From Profundibacter sp033851955 (GTDB lineage Bacteria > Pseudomonadota > Alphaproteobacteria > Rhodobacterales > Rhodobacteraceae), in contig JAWSVK010000017.1 of the NCBI GenBank assembly GCA_033851955.1, positions 1 through 64,000 on the forward strand: DNA of 64,000 nucleotides, read 5' to 3'. The stretch's first letter is position 1. The number at the start of each line of letters is the position of its first letter. A program made the position numbers and the translations under genes. Below the pieces are notes generated by a model that saw nothing but the letters and a program-made list of their open reading frames with translations, searched no databases and was not told where the DNA came from. Below, piece after piece: positions 37,727 to 47,011 of this stretch.

Positions 37727-39007
37727 ATGTTGAATGCAGAAATCAGCGCACGCAAAGACGAAGCCATCTCTCGGGGTGTTGGGATGCAAACGCAGATCTA
37801 TGTGGATCATGCTAAGAATGCAGAAGTCTGGGATGTCGAAGGAACGCGTTACATCGATTTTGCCGCTGGCATTGCCGTAGTAAATACTGGTCATTGTCAT
37901 TCAAAAGTCATGGCTGCCGTGCAGCGCCAAATGGAATCGTTTACACACACCTGTCATCAGGTTTTGCCCTACGAAAATTACGTCAGCTTGGCCGAACGCT
38001 TGAACGCTGCGGTGTCAGGCGACTTTGCCAAAAAGACCGTTTTCGTCACCACGGGTGCAGAAGCTGTTGAGAACGCGATTAAAGTTGCGCGGGCATATAC
38101 GGGGCGTCCTGCTGTCATTGCATTTGGCGGCGCGTTCCACGGACGCACCTTTATGGGGATGAGCCTTACGGGCAAAGTGGCACCTTACAAACAAGGTTTT
38201 GGCGCCATGATGCCCGATGTCTATCACGTGCCTTTTCCGATCGATTTGCATGGTGTTTCAACGCAAGATTCCATGAACGCATTGAACAAGCTGTTTGCAG
38301 CAGATCTTGATCCGGCAAGGGTTGCCGCAATCATTTTTGAACCCGTACAAGGCGAGGGAGGGTTTTATCCTGCACCAGCGGAGCTGGTTCAGAAACTGCG
38401 CTCACTTTGTGACAAGCACGGGATTGTCATGGTGGCGGATGAAATCCAAACAGGTTTTGCACGGACCGGAAATTTGTTCGCGATGGACGGTTACGGGATT
38501 GCGCCTGATATCACCACGATGGCCAAAGGGCTTGCCGGTGGTTTGCCGCTGGCGGCAGTTGTTGGAAAAAAGGAAATTATGGACGCGGCAGGTCCAGGTG
38601 GTCTTGGTGGCACCTACGGTGGCAACCCACTCGGGATCGCGGCTGCTCATGCGGTTCTGGACGTGATCGAAGAAGAAGACCTATGCGCGCGGGCAAATGA
38701 GCTTGGGTCTCGTTTGCGTCAACGCCTCGAAGCCATTCGCGCAACAACACCCGAGTTGGTTGATGTCCGCGGGCCGGGCTTCATGGTCGCGGCGGAGTTC
38801 AACACTGCGGACGGGTCCGCGCCTAGCCCAGAATTTACCCAAAAAATTCGTGCCGAAGCGCTCAAGCGGAACCTTATCCTTTTGACGTGTGGCGTTCACG
38901 GCAATGTCGTTCGCTTTCTTGCGCCGATCACAATTCAAGATGAGATAATGACCGAAGCGCTCGACATTCTTGAAGATTCAATCGCCGCTGCTCGAGGAAA
39001 CCAGTGA
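37727..39007 (+). CDS. gabT: 4-aminobutyrate transaminase GabT
   Basis: 426 residues, class III aminotransferase. PLP features are VADEIQTGFARTG and the Schiff-base Lys in TTMAKGLAGGLP, and EPVQGEGGFYPAP matches GABA transaminases. It converts GABA plus 2-oxoglutarate to succinate semialdehyde and glutamate. Its stop overlaps the gabD start. It may also take 5-aminovalerate or similar amines. Confidence 0.93.
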   Translation: MLNAEISARKDEAISRGVGMQTQIYVDHAKNAEVWDVEGTRYIDFAAGIAVVNTGHCHSKVMAAVQRQMESFTHTCHQVLPYENYVSLAERLNAAVSGDFAKKTVFVTTGAEAVENAIKVARAYTGRPAVIAFGGAFHGRTFMGMSLTGKVAPYKQGFGAMMPDVYHVPFPIDLHGVSTQDSMNALNKLFAADLDPARVAAIIFEPVQGEGGFYPAPAELVQKLRSLCDKHGIVMVADEIQTGFARTGNLFAMDGYGIAPDITTMAKGLAGGLPLAAVVGKKEIMDAAGPGGLGGTYGGNPLGIAAAHAVLDVIEEEDLCARANELGSRLRQRLEAIRATTPELVDVRGPGFMVAAEFNTADGSAPSPEFTQKIRAEALKRNLILLTCGVHGNVVRFLAPITIQDEIMTEALDILEDSIAAARGNQ

Positions 39008-40461
39008 TGCTAAAACTGAATGATCCATCTTTGTTTGAGACACGTGCCTACATCGACGGTCAGTGGATCGAGAGTGGAAAAACCTTTGCGGTTTTCAACC
39101 CGTCCTCAGGTGAAAAAATCGCTGATGTGACGGATTTGGAAGTTGAAGATGTAAGTCTGGCGATTAATGCAGCCTATGACGCAAAAGCCAGTTGGGCAAA
39201 AAAGACCGGTAAAGAACGAAGTTTCATTTTACGAAAATGGTATGATCAGATTGTCGAAAATATCGACGATCTGGCCACAATTCTGACCACCGAAATGGGC
39301 AAACCAATTTTGGAAGCCAAGGGTGAAATCCTATACGGGGCGTCATACATAGAATGGTTCGCCGAAGAGGCCAAGCGCATCTACGGGGACGTCATTCCAG
39401 GGCACCAACCTGACAAACGCATCGTGGTTCTTAAGCAGCCGATTGGGGTGGTCGGGTCAATCACGCCGTGGAATTTCCCCAATGCGATGATTGCACGCAA
39501 AGTGGCACCTGCCTTGGCGGTCGGCTGCACATTTGTCGCCCGTCCAGCGGAATTGACCCCTTTGTCCGCCCTTGCCATGGCCGTTTTGGGTGAACGAGCC
39601 GGAATACCAAATGGCGTGTTCAACGTCATCCCGAGCAGCGACGCTTCGGCGATTGGCAAAGAGCTGTGTGCGAACACCAAAGTCGCAAAAATCACCTTTA
39701 CCGGGTCAACCCGGGTGGGCAAAATTTTGATGGAGCAAGCCGCGTCTACTGTCAAAAAGGTTTCGATGGAACTGGGTGGAAATGCACCGTTCATTGTGTT
39801 CGATGACGCCGATGTAGATGCCGCGGTTGAAGGCGCGTTGATTGCGAAGTTTCGCAATGCCGGCCAAACATGTGTCTGTGCCAATCGGCTCTATATTCAG
39901 TCCGGAGTGTACGAAGAGTTCTCTAAAAAGCTTGCAGATCGAGTCTCTGCTTTCAATATTGGTGATGGCTTCAAGGATGGTGTGACAGTTGGTCCACTCA
40001 TCAGTGATGCGGCCCTTCAGAAGGTAGAAGCTCATCTGTCCGATGCCGTTGCTAAAGGGGCTACACCAATTACGGGTGGCCACCGTCACTCCTTAGGTGG
40101 CACTTTCTTCGAACCCACGGTCGTGACGGGTATGACAAAAGATATGCTTGTGTCCCATGAAGAAACTTTTGGGCCGATTGCCCCGCTTTTCGAATTTGAG
40201 ACAGAAGATGAAGCAGTAGCACTTGCCAATGATACTGAATTTGGTCTCGCCGGCTATTTTTACTCAAACGACATCAGGCGTGCCTGGCGTGTCGCCGAAC
40301 GTCTGGAAACTGGAATGGTTGGCATCAACACAGGCCTGATCTCAACCGAGGTGGCACCGTTTGGTGGGGTAAAACAATCTGGTCAAGGACGCGAAGGTTC
40401 CAAGTATGGAGCTGACGATTACCTCGAACTCAAATACATGTGCTTTGGTGAAATCAAATAG
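39007..40461 (+). CDS. gabD: succinate-semialdehyde dehydrogenase GabD
   Basis: About 484 residues with catalytic NAGQTCVCANR, MELGGNAPFIVFDDA, GSTRVGKI and KQSGQGREGSKYG, typical of GabD. It oxidises succinate semialdehyde to succinate, completing GABA catabolism. The ATG at 39007 overlaps the gabT stop by one base (a GTG at 39004 is also possible). Confidence 0.94.
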   Translation: MLKLNDPSLFETRAYIDGQWIESGKTFAVFNPSSGEKIADVTDLEVEDVSLAINAAYDAKASWAKKTGKERSFILRKWYDQIVENIDDLATILTTEMGKPILEAKGEILYGASYIEWFAEEAKRIYGDVIPGHQPDKRIVVLKQPIGVVGSITPWNFPNAMIARKVAPALAVGCTFVARPAELTPLSALAMAVLGERAGIPNGVFNVIPSSDASAIGKELCANTKVAKITFTGSTRVGKILMEQAASTVKKVSMELGGNAPFIVFDDADVDAAVEGALIAKFRNAGQTCVCANRLYIQSGVYEEFSKKLADRVSAFNIGDGFKDGVTVGPLISDAALQKVEAHLSDAVAKGATPITGGHRHSLGGTFFEPTVVTGMTKDMLVSHEETFGPIAPLFEFETEDEAVALANDTEFGLAGYFYSNDIRRAWRVAERLETGMVGINTGLISTEVAPFGGVKQSGQGREGSKYGADDYLELKYMCFGEIK

Positions 40462-40682
40462 CGATCGCTTGCTCATTGGGAACGCAACAATCATTCCGGC
40501 TGTACGCTTGGTTGGGCATTTAGAAAATGACGGTAAAAGGATGGCCCGCGCGTATGGCTTATAAGTTCTTGCACAATCAGCACGAGGCTTTCATTCAGAG
40601 CCATATTCGAGCATTGTTACATGCAGTGCTTGCCACAGCAATTTACCGTGTTAGACCACGGCTGAAGGAACATTGAATTAGG

Positions 40683-41444
40683 ATGAAGATGGACTGTCCC
40701 GATATCAACCAAAGACCTGTAATTGGTAGCGCTTTATCGCTGACCAATGTGAGGTACGCTGTTGACGATAAGGACATCCTGAGCGACGTTTCAATTCAAA
40801 CTACGTCAGCGCGAGTCGGTGTGGTTGGGCGAAATGGGTCGGGAAAATCGACCCTTGCACGTCTGATCGCGGGACTTATTTCACCAACGGCTGGGTCTAT
40901 CAAAATCAATGACCATAACCTTGCAAAAGATCGCAAAGCCGCGTTGGCTGAGATTGGCATCCTTTTCCAAAACCCTGACCATCAAATCATCTTTCCAACC
41001 GTGGAAGAAGAAATATTTTTCGGGTTGCGCCAAATGGGACACTCCAAGGAAATGGCCAGATCCAAAACGCTGGACACACTTGCAAGCTTTTCGAAAACGC
41101 ATTGGGCCGAGGCGCATATCAGCACGCTTTCGCAGGGCCAAAAGCACCTCGTTTGCCTCATGTCGATTATCGCGATGCAGCCCAAAGCAATTATACTAGA
41201 TGAACCATTTACCGGACTGGATATTCCAACAAAGGCGCAGTTAAACGGTTATCTCGCGCGCTATAATGGTAGCCTGATCCATATCTCCCACGACCCAAAC
41301 GACCTTATCGATTATGACCATGTTCTCTGGATGGAAAAGGGAAAAATCGTGCGTTCTGGAGACGCGGCTGACGTTTTGGGTGCTTACATCAGCAAGATGA
41401 ATGAGTTAGGAGGTCTGGATGATATCTCTGACCTCACCCGTTAA
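40683..41444 (+). CDS. bioM: biotin ECF transporter ATPase BioM
   Basis: 253 residues, an energy-coupling-factor ATPase with Walker A GRNGSGKST, the Q-loop QNPDHQIIFPTVEEEIFFGL, signature LSQGQKHLVCLM and Walker B AIILDEPFTGLD. It energises biotin uptake through BioN and BioY. It overlaps bioN by 26 bases. I see no clear BioR-type box upstream. Confidence 0.92.
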   Translation: MKMDCPDINQRPVIGSALSLTNVRYAVDDKDILSDVSIQTTSARVGVVGRNGSGKSTLARLIAGLISPTAGSIKINDHNLAKDRKAALAEIGILFQNPDHQIIFPTVEEEIFFGLRQMGHSKEMARSKTLDTLASFSKTHWAEAHISTLSQGQKHLVCLMSIIAMQPKAIILDEPFTGLDIPTKAQLNGYLARYNGSLIHISHDPNDLIDYDHVLWMEKGKIVRSGDAADVLGAYISKMNELGGLDDISDLTR

Positions 41445-42042
41445 GACCAAGGCACATGATTGGCCTGCGGGGCTCAAGTTGGCCAGCCTTTGCGCGGCAA
41501 CGATGGTGCTATTTTTCGTAGAACAGGCGACTATTCTAGCCGCCATTTTCGCAGTGGTTCTTATCATCTATGCATTGCCTGGACGCAGGTTTTTTAAGTC
41601 TGGGATGAAGCAGCTGAAACTTCTTTGGCCCTTCATATTGATGGTTGCGATTTGGCATATTTGGACCAAGGAAATTGAACTGGGAGCCTCGGTGATCCTT
41701 CGTCTTTTGTCGGCGGTTGCTCTGGCCAACCTTGTGACAATGACGACTCGTTTGTCGGATATGATCGATGTCGTGCGCAGCCTTACACGACCACTCGTTC
41801 GATTGGGGTTAAAACCCAATATACTGGAATTGGCAATCGCACTTGTTATTCGCCTAACACCCGTTCTCGTTCAAAAAGGAACTCTGCTATCAGAAGCGTG
41901 GCGAGCACGGTCCCAGCGTAAAGCTGGTTGGCGCATCATCTTACCTTTCACCGTTCTGGCGCTGGATGACGCAGATCAAGTCGCAGAAGCTCTGCGCGCA
42001 CGCGGTGGATTTGACACTATCGACACTCTGGAGAATACCTAA
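41419..42042 (+). CDS. bioN: biotin ECF transporter transmembrane subunit BioN
   Basis: 207 residues with four to five transmembrane segments and the two short Ala-Arg motifs of ECF T components (EAWRARSQRK and EALRARGGFD) that contact the ATPase. AGGAGG precedes the start. It couples BioM to BioY and is followed immediately by bioY. Confidence 0.92.
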   Translation: MISLTSPVKTKAHDWPAGLKLASLCAATMVLFFVEQATILAAIFAVVLIIYALPGRRFFKSGMKQLKLLWPFILMVAIWHIWTKEIELGASVILRLLSAVALANLVTMTTRLSDMIDVVRSLTRPLVRLGLKPNILELAIALVIRLTPVLVQKGTLLSEAWRARSQRKAGWRIILPFTVLALDDADQVAEALRARGGFDTIDTLENT

Positions 42043-42043
42043 A

Positions 42044-42607
42044 ATGGAAAAAAATGTAGCACTCATTGCTCTCTTTGCGGCGCTCATCGCGGCACTTGGG
42101 CTGATCCCGAAAATCACGCTGGGCTTTGGTGTTCCGATCACAGCGCAAAGCTTGGGCGTCATGCTCTGCGGAACGGTTCTAGGCTCAAAAAGAGGCGGAC
42201 TTGCGGTGTTGCTGTTTCTGCTGCTGGTCGCGATTGGCTTGCCGTTGTTGTCTGGCGTACGCGGGGGTCTTGGGCTTTTTGTTTCGCCGTCAGCAGGCTT
42301 TCTAATTGGTTGGCCGTTCGCAGCTTTCGTTACAGGTTGGATCGTTGAAAACGGGCCACGCGCACCGCTGACCATTGTTGCCGGTCTAGCCTCAGTCATC
42401 GGCTGTATTGCTGTCATGTATGCGTTTGGGATCGTCGGCTTGTCGGTCACGCTCGACAAAACATTGATCGATTCCACATGGCTTGTGACTGCGTTCATTC
42501 CCGGTGACATCCTAAAAGCAGCCATTGCCGGAATGCTGACCGCAGCACTTGCAAAGGCGCGGCCTGCAAGCGTTTTGTCACGCAACGGGCAAACCAAAGT
42601 TGTCTGA
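42044..42607 (+). CDS. bioY: biotin-binding S component BioY
   Basis: 187 residues, a six-helix integral protein with GVPITAQSLGVMLCGTVLG, SGVRGGLG, and FLIGWPFAAF, all BioY landmarks. It binds biotin in the membrane. The ATG at 42044 starts just after the bioN stop. Biotin taken up would serve the biotin-dependent enzyme at 29692-33147, among others. Confidence 0.94.
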   Translation: MEKNVALIALFAALIAALGLIPKITLGFGVPITAQSLGVMLCGTVLGSKRGGLAVLLFLLLVAIGLPLLSGVRGGLGLFVSPSAGFLIGWPFAAFVTGWIVENGPRAPLTIVAGLASVIGCIAVMYAFGIVGLSVTLDKTLIDSTWLVTAFIPGDILKAAIAGMLTAALAKARPASVLSRNGQTKVV

Positions 42608-43283
42608 ACTGGCCGACATTTTAGCGCAACGCAGGTCGGTACGCGCTTACACAAATGATACGGTCGAACGCGCGACGTTGGACCGTATTTGTTTGGCAGC
42701 GCGGCGTGCTCCAAGTGGCGCTAATCTGCAGCCGGGGCGTTTTCATGTACTTAAGGGCCCCCCGTTGGAGGCCCTTAAGTCGCGACTAAAGACAGCTCAA
42801 GATAGTGCTGAACCGATTGATTTGGAATATTCGTATTTTCCCGACGTAATGCCGCCCGAACTTAAGGACCGTCAAAGACGAGCGGGATTTGCGCTCTATG
42901 AAGCACTTGGGATTGCGCGGCGTGACACGCAGGCACGGCGGGCGCAGTTCGCAAAGAACTATGCCTTTTTCGATGCGCCTGTCGGCATCGTCGTGACGAT
43001 CGATCGAACGATGGGAAAAGGTTGTTTCATGGATCTTGGCATGTCGATCATGGCATTTCTGCTTGCCGCCGAAGACGAAGGTTTGGGCACGACGGGTATA
43101 GGCGCGCTGGCGAATTACGGGCGCATCGCCCACCAACATCTTGATTTTCCCGAAGGTGAAATGATCGTCTGTGGGATCGCTGTTGGTGTCCCTGATATGT
43201 CCGCAAAAGTAAATCAGTTTCGAACAGAACGGCAGCCGTTGCCGGAATTTACGACGTTTCACGGTTTTGATGAAGCGCCTTAA
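42600..43283 (+). CDS. nitroreductase-family protein
   Basis: About 227 residues, an FMN-dependent nitroreductase fold with ILAQRRSVRAYTND and APSGANLQPGRF near the N-terminus and GLGTTGIGALANYG later. A TTG at 42600 overlapping the bioY stop is preferred; another TTG at 42549 lies deeper in bioY. The physiological substrate is unknown. Coupling to bioY suggests a role linked to biotin, for example reduction of a precursor or of oxidised biotin, but this is only a guess. Confidence 0.82.
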   Translation: MSELADILAQRRSVRAYTNDTVERATLDRICLAARRAPSGANLQPGRFHVLKGPPLEALKSRLKTAQDSAEPIDLEYSYFPDVMPPELKDRQRRAGFALYEALGIARRDTQARRAQFAKNYAFFDAPVGIVVTIDRTMGKGCFMDLGMSIMAFLLAAEDEGLGTTGIGALANYGRIAHQHLDFPEGEMIVCGIAVGVPDMSAKVNQFRTERQPLPEFTTFHGFDEAP

Positions 43284-43292
43284 AAGCACGGC

Positions 43293-44405
43293 CTAAAATG
43301 CTCTTAAAGTGACGGCAGATGCCAAGCCGCCGGCGGCGGCAATAGCCGCAATTCCGTTCCCTCTGTTTTGACGAAGTTGATGGAAAAGGCTAACCGCCAA
43401 GATCGCGCCAGATGCGCCGATCGGATGGCCACGCGCCAATGCTCCCCCTCGGGTATTTACAATTTCCGGTGGGATATTTGCCCCTTTGAAACACGCAATG
43501 GCCTGCACAGCGAAAGCCTCCATTATTTCAGCGACCGCGAGATCGCCCGTGGAAACTTGCGCGCGTTCCAAAACCTGTTTGATCGCCGCAACAGGCGCCA
43601 AGCCGGGCATTTCAGGATCACCACCAACCGTCACGCCGCTTACAAACTCGACACCACTGATGCCTTTGCGTTGAGCGTAACTGTCCGAGCACATCACGAC
43701 AAAAGCGGCGCCATCTGCAGCGACGGCCATGTTGGCCACCGTGATGCTTCCTTCGACGGCTTTTGCTCGCTCGCAATGGCGTGTGGTCAAATCCCTTGTG
43801 AATTGGTCACGGGTTAGGCCTAAAAAATTGACAATCTCGGTGGATGAATTTTCCGCCGTGTATTGCAGCGCGTTTGCGTGGCTTCGAATGGCCCAAGCGT
43901 CCTGCTCGGGTTTCCCGATACCATGAGCTTTTGCAAGCCTGTCTGCAGCCTCGGCCATGTCAGGATCACGATCTGGCCAAGGTGTGAATTGCGCCTGATC
44001 ATAGGCGACTGGGTCGCGCCCGTCAGCGAATGTTCGATAGCGCAGTGGTCGTCTCGAATAGCTTTCTGCGCCCCCCGCGATCACGACTTCACACTGCCCT
44101 GAACGGATCATGGCATCCCCCAAAATCAAGGCATCCAATCCGCCTGCGCATTGCCGATCAATCGATAGGCCAGCAACACTTTCGGGCAATCCGGCACTTA
44201 GCGCAACAATGCGCGCCGGGTTGCCGCCCCCGCCCAGCGAGTTGGCCATAACCAATTCGTCAACGTCTTGGCAAGATAGGCCAGCATCTTGGATTACGGC
44301 GTCCACGACCGGTTTGGCCAGTTCTTCTATCGACAAATGCGAGAATGCGCCGTTGCGAGGGGCGACCGGACTGCGCCTTGCGGAAAGAACGACTGATCTT
44401 CTCAT
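43293..44405 (-). CDS. thiolase-family protein, YhfS-like
   Basis: 370 residues. The nucleophilic Cys is in DRQCAGGLDALILGD and the active-site His in GGALARGHPIGASGA. The third catalytic residue, usually the Cys of CIGGG near the C-terminus, is missing; the corresponding segment is AAIAAAGGLASA. It overlaps the ligase gene by ATGA. In Bacillus a thiolase (YhfS) and a ligase (YhfT) sit with a BioY (YhfU), so this pair next to bioMNY looks like the same module, perhaps for biotin-precursor salvage. Confidence 0.85.
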   Translation of the reverse strand: MRRSVVLSARRSPVAPRNGAFSHLSIEELAKPVVDAVIQDAGLSCQDVDELVMANSLGGGGNPARIVALSAGLPESVAGLSIDRQCAGGLDALILGDAMIRSGQCEVVIAGGAESYSRRPLRYRTFADGRDPVAYDQAQFTPWPDRDPDMAEAADRLAKAHGIGKPEQDAWAIRSHANALQYTAENSSTEIVNFLGLTRDQFTRDLTTRHCERAKAVEGSITVANMAVAADGAAFVVMCSDSYAQRKGISGVEFVSGVTVGGDPEMPGLAPVAAIKQVLERAQVSTGDLAVAEIMEAFAVQAIACFKGANIPPEIVNTRGGALARGHPIGASGAILAVSLFHQLRQNRGNGIAAIAAAGGLASAVTLRAF

Positions 44406-45586
44406 AACATATTTTCATAGTGCGATTTGAGGGCACCCAAATCAGGCTTGCCCGCGTCAAGCAGTGGCATTTCAGATAAGAAGTGCACCGTTTTGGGAAC
44501 AGCCTGTGGACCGAGTGTTTTGCGACAGTGCTTTCGAATAACGGATGGATCCAGATCGGAACCCGTTGATTGAATAATGCAGATCACAGCGTGGCCACGG
44601 TTTTCATCAGGCACCGTGATCACGCCGCAACATTGCACTTGCGATAGCAATCCAACCACGTGTTCAATTTCTTCAGGGAATACATTCACATCTGAAACCG
44701 TAACCATCCTGCTTTTCCGACCTCTAAGAAAGAGGTAACCATCTGGGTCCAAGTAACCCATTTCGCCAATGCTCAAATACCCATCAATCCAAACCGTGCC
44801 GTGATCCTCACTTCCGGCATAACCGTCGAAAACAAAATCACTTTTGACCCAAATTTCTCCAACATTGCTCTGATTATTGATAGGCTCATCGCCAATCCTC
44901 AACAATACTCCTGCATAGGCGCGGCCCACGGATCCGGCTGGCGTTGCAGCGTCGGACATTGTGATAAAACTGGTCTCGCTGGCGCCAAAAAACTCTCTGA
45001 TCTGGGCCTGCGGGAAGAGCACTTCGACACCCAGCTTTATTTTCGGTGACAGTGTTCCGCCGCCTATAAAGACATGCCGCACCGACGGGATCGTTGCCCT
45101 GCCCATGTTATGTGCGGCCCTGAGAAGAAGTCCCAATTGTGTAGGTGTCACGTATAAAACTGAGGTATTGTCGTGCTGCAGAGCATCAATCTGTCGCTTC
45201 GGGTTCAGATTTGAAAGAACGCTTAAATCTGCTCCAAGATGTAGCGCTTCCAATGTCGCAAACAGACTGAGTGAATGCCCTAATGATCCGAAAACCGCGT
45301 AGGTGTCTTCAGTTGAAATCGAAAATTCTTTGGCCGAATACTCGAAACTTTTGATCCAAGTTTCGGGACGCCGCCTGATTTTTTTGGGATTGCCGCTCGT
45401 GCCGGAGGTTTCACAAAACAACCATTGGGTCTTTGAGGCCTCAGCACAAATTGGGCGCGCTGATTTCTGAGATGCGCTGATGCTATGCCCTTCTCGTAGG
45501 CCGCTGAGCAGCTCGGAAACGCCAGTAGCCTCTGGCGTCAAAACCGTGCTCTCAGAGTTGAGCGAGAATGTGGCAACAGCGTTCAT
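44402..45586 (-). CDS. short acyl-CoA ligase, YhfT-like
   Basis: 394 residues, an ANL-family adenylating enzyme. It has the P-loop ETSGTSGNPKKIRR, FGASE (A5), YLDPDGYLFLRGRKSRMVTV (A7/A8) and a C-terminal Lys in LLDAGKPDLGAL (A10). It lacks about 100 residues at the N-terminus compared with ordinary acyl-CoA ligases. It probably activates a carboxylic acid as a CoA ester for the adjacent thiolase. Pimelate or a biotin-related acid is plausible from context. Confidence 0.85.
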   Translation of the reverse strand: MNAVATFSLNSESTVLTPEATGVSELLSGLREGHSISASQKSARPICAEASKTQWLFCETSGTSGNPKKIRRRPETWIKSFEYSAKEFSISTEDTYAVFGSLGHSLSLFATLEALHLGADLSVLSNLNPKRQIDALQHDNTSVLYVTPTQLGLLLRAAHNMGRATIPSVRHVFIGGGTLSPKIKLGVEVLFPQAQIREFFGASETSFITMSDAATPAGSVGRAYAGVLLRIGDEPINNQSNVGEIWVKSDFVFDGYAGSEDHGTVWIDGYLSIGEMGYLDPDGYLFLRGRKSRMVTVSDVNVFPEEIEHVVGLLSQVQCCGVITVPDENRGHAVICIIQSTGSDLDPSVIRKHCRKTLGPQAVPKTVHFLSEMPLLDAGKPDLGALKSHYENML

Positions 45587-45791
45587 ACCTAAAACCTATA
45601 GTGTCTATTTAAAGGTGCTGACAAGAAACATATTGGCCAGATACTTTTGCACCAGTTAGCAAAATGATGAGCAGAGATTAAAAACTTAACAATTCAAACG
45701 CGGCGCCTTGATTGGGCATATCAATCGTGGCAACAATCACGAAACGAGCAACGTGGAATTTCGGCTTATTGACCGAAACACAGGAGAAACT

Positions 45792-46949
45792 ATGAAACCT
45801 TTTAATTTCAACACATCTGCCAGCATTCGGTTTGGAGCAGGCCTGATTTCGCAACTGGGAGACATGGTAAAGGCCAGCATAGGTACGCGTGTATTGCTGG
45901 TTACCGATCCTGGAATGATGGCGACCGGAATTGTAGATAAAGCGTTGAATTCCCTAAAGGCATCGGGCGTCGACGTCGCTGTATTTCAGGACGTTCAAGC
46001 TGACCCCGCGGAGCAGATCGTGATGTCCTGCGTCGAGGCGGCCATCTCGCATGGCGCCCAAGGCGTGATTGGTTTGGGCGGCGGATCATCCTTGGATGTG
46101 GCCAAGTTGGCGGCGCTGCTTGCGACGGGCAATCAGCAATTGAAAGATGCTTATGGCGTCGGCAATGCCAAGGGGCCTCGCCTGCCGTTAATTCTTGTGC
46201 CGACCACATCAGGCACCGGTTCCGAAGTGACACCGATTTCTATTGTGACGACGGGCACCAACGAAAAGATGGGTGTCGTGTCGCCAGTGATTATTCCTGA
46301 TATTGCGCTGTTGGACCCTGAGCTGACACTGGGCCTGCCACCGCATATCACGGCCGCAACGGGCATTGATGCGATGGTGCATGCAATCGAAGCCTATGCC
46401 TCGGCAAATGCAAACAACAATCCTATCTCGCGTATGTTGGCGGAAAAAGCGTTGCAACTTATGGGGCCTGCCCTTTTGAAAACAGTCGACGACGGCACCA
46501 ATATTGAAACGCGATCTGCCATGTTGTTAGGTTCGATGTTGGCGGGTCAAGCCTTTGCAAATTCGCCCGTCGCTGCCGTCCATGCGCTTGCCTACCCTTT
46601 AGGTGGCCATTTCCACATTCCACACGGCCTGTCAAACGCTCTCGTCTTGCCAAATGTTTTGCGTTTCAACTGTGTTGTTGCACCTGAGCCATATGCCGAA
46701 TTGGCGCCGTTTGCCTTCCCGGAATTGGCCAAGTTTGAGGGCAAAGAACGCGCCCTCGCATTTTGCGATGCACTGGCAGATTTATCCAAGCAGTGCGGCT
46801 TGCAACAAAGCTTAAGAGAGATGAATATCCCGAAGGACATTCTGCCAAAACTTGCAAGTGATGCCATGAATCAATCCCGACTTTTGGTCAACAATCCACG
46901 CGAAGTAAAAGAAACAGATGCGCTGGCAATTTATGAAGCCGCCTATTAA
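45792..46949 (+). CDS. iron-containing alcohol dehydrogenase
   Basis: 385 residues of the type III alcohol dehydrogenase family. Cofactor motif GLGGGSSLDVAK, PTTSGTGSEVTP, and metal-ligand region TGIDAMVHAIEAY with HALAYPLGGHFHIPHG are all present. It reduces or oxidises an aliphatic alcohol with NAD(P). AGGAGA precedes the ATG at 45792; the longer frame from 45708 has no support. A thioesterase follows in the same direction. Confidence 0.9.
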   Translation: MKPFNFNTSASIRFGAGLISQLGDMVKASIGTRVLLVTDPGMMATGIVDKALNSLKASGVDVAVFQDVQADPAEQIVMSCVEAAISHGAQGVIGLGGGSSLDVAKLAALLATGNQQLKDAYGVGNAKGPRLPLILVPTTSGTGSEVTPISIVTTGTNEKMGVVSPVIIPDIALLDPELTLGLPPHITAATGIDAMVHAIEAYASANANNNPISRMLAEKALQLMGPALLKTVDDGTNIETRSAMLLGSMLAGQAFANSPVAAVHALAYPLGGHFHIPHGLSNALVLPNVLRFNCVVAPEPYAELAPFAFPELAKFEGKERALAFCDALADLSKQCGLQQSLREMNIPKDILPKLASDAMNQSRLLVNNPREVKETDALAIYEAAY

Positions 46950-47011
46950 ACTCACGTCGGTGCCGCTGAATGCGCTGAAATGAAATAAGTCTGTTTGGAC
47001 CTGAAAATACC

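Noticed and set aside
40462..40682. BioR-type operator upstream of bioM
   Set aside because: Only TTATAA-like fragments are present; I found no full TTATMKATAA palindrome here or before the ligase gene at 45586.
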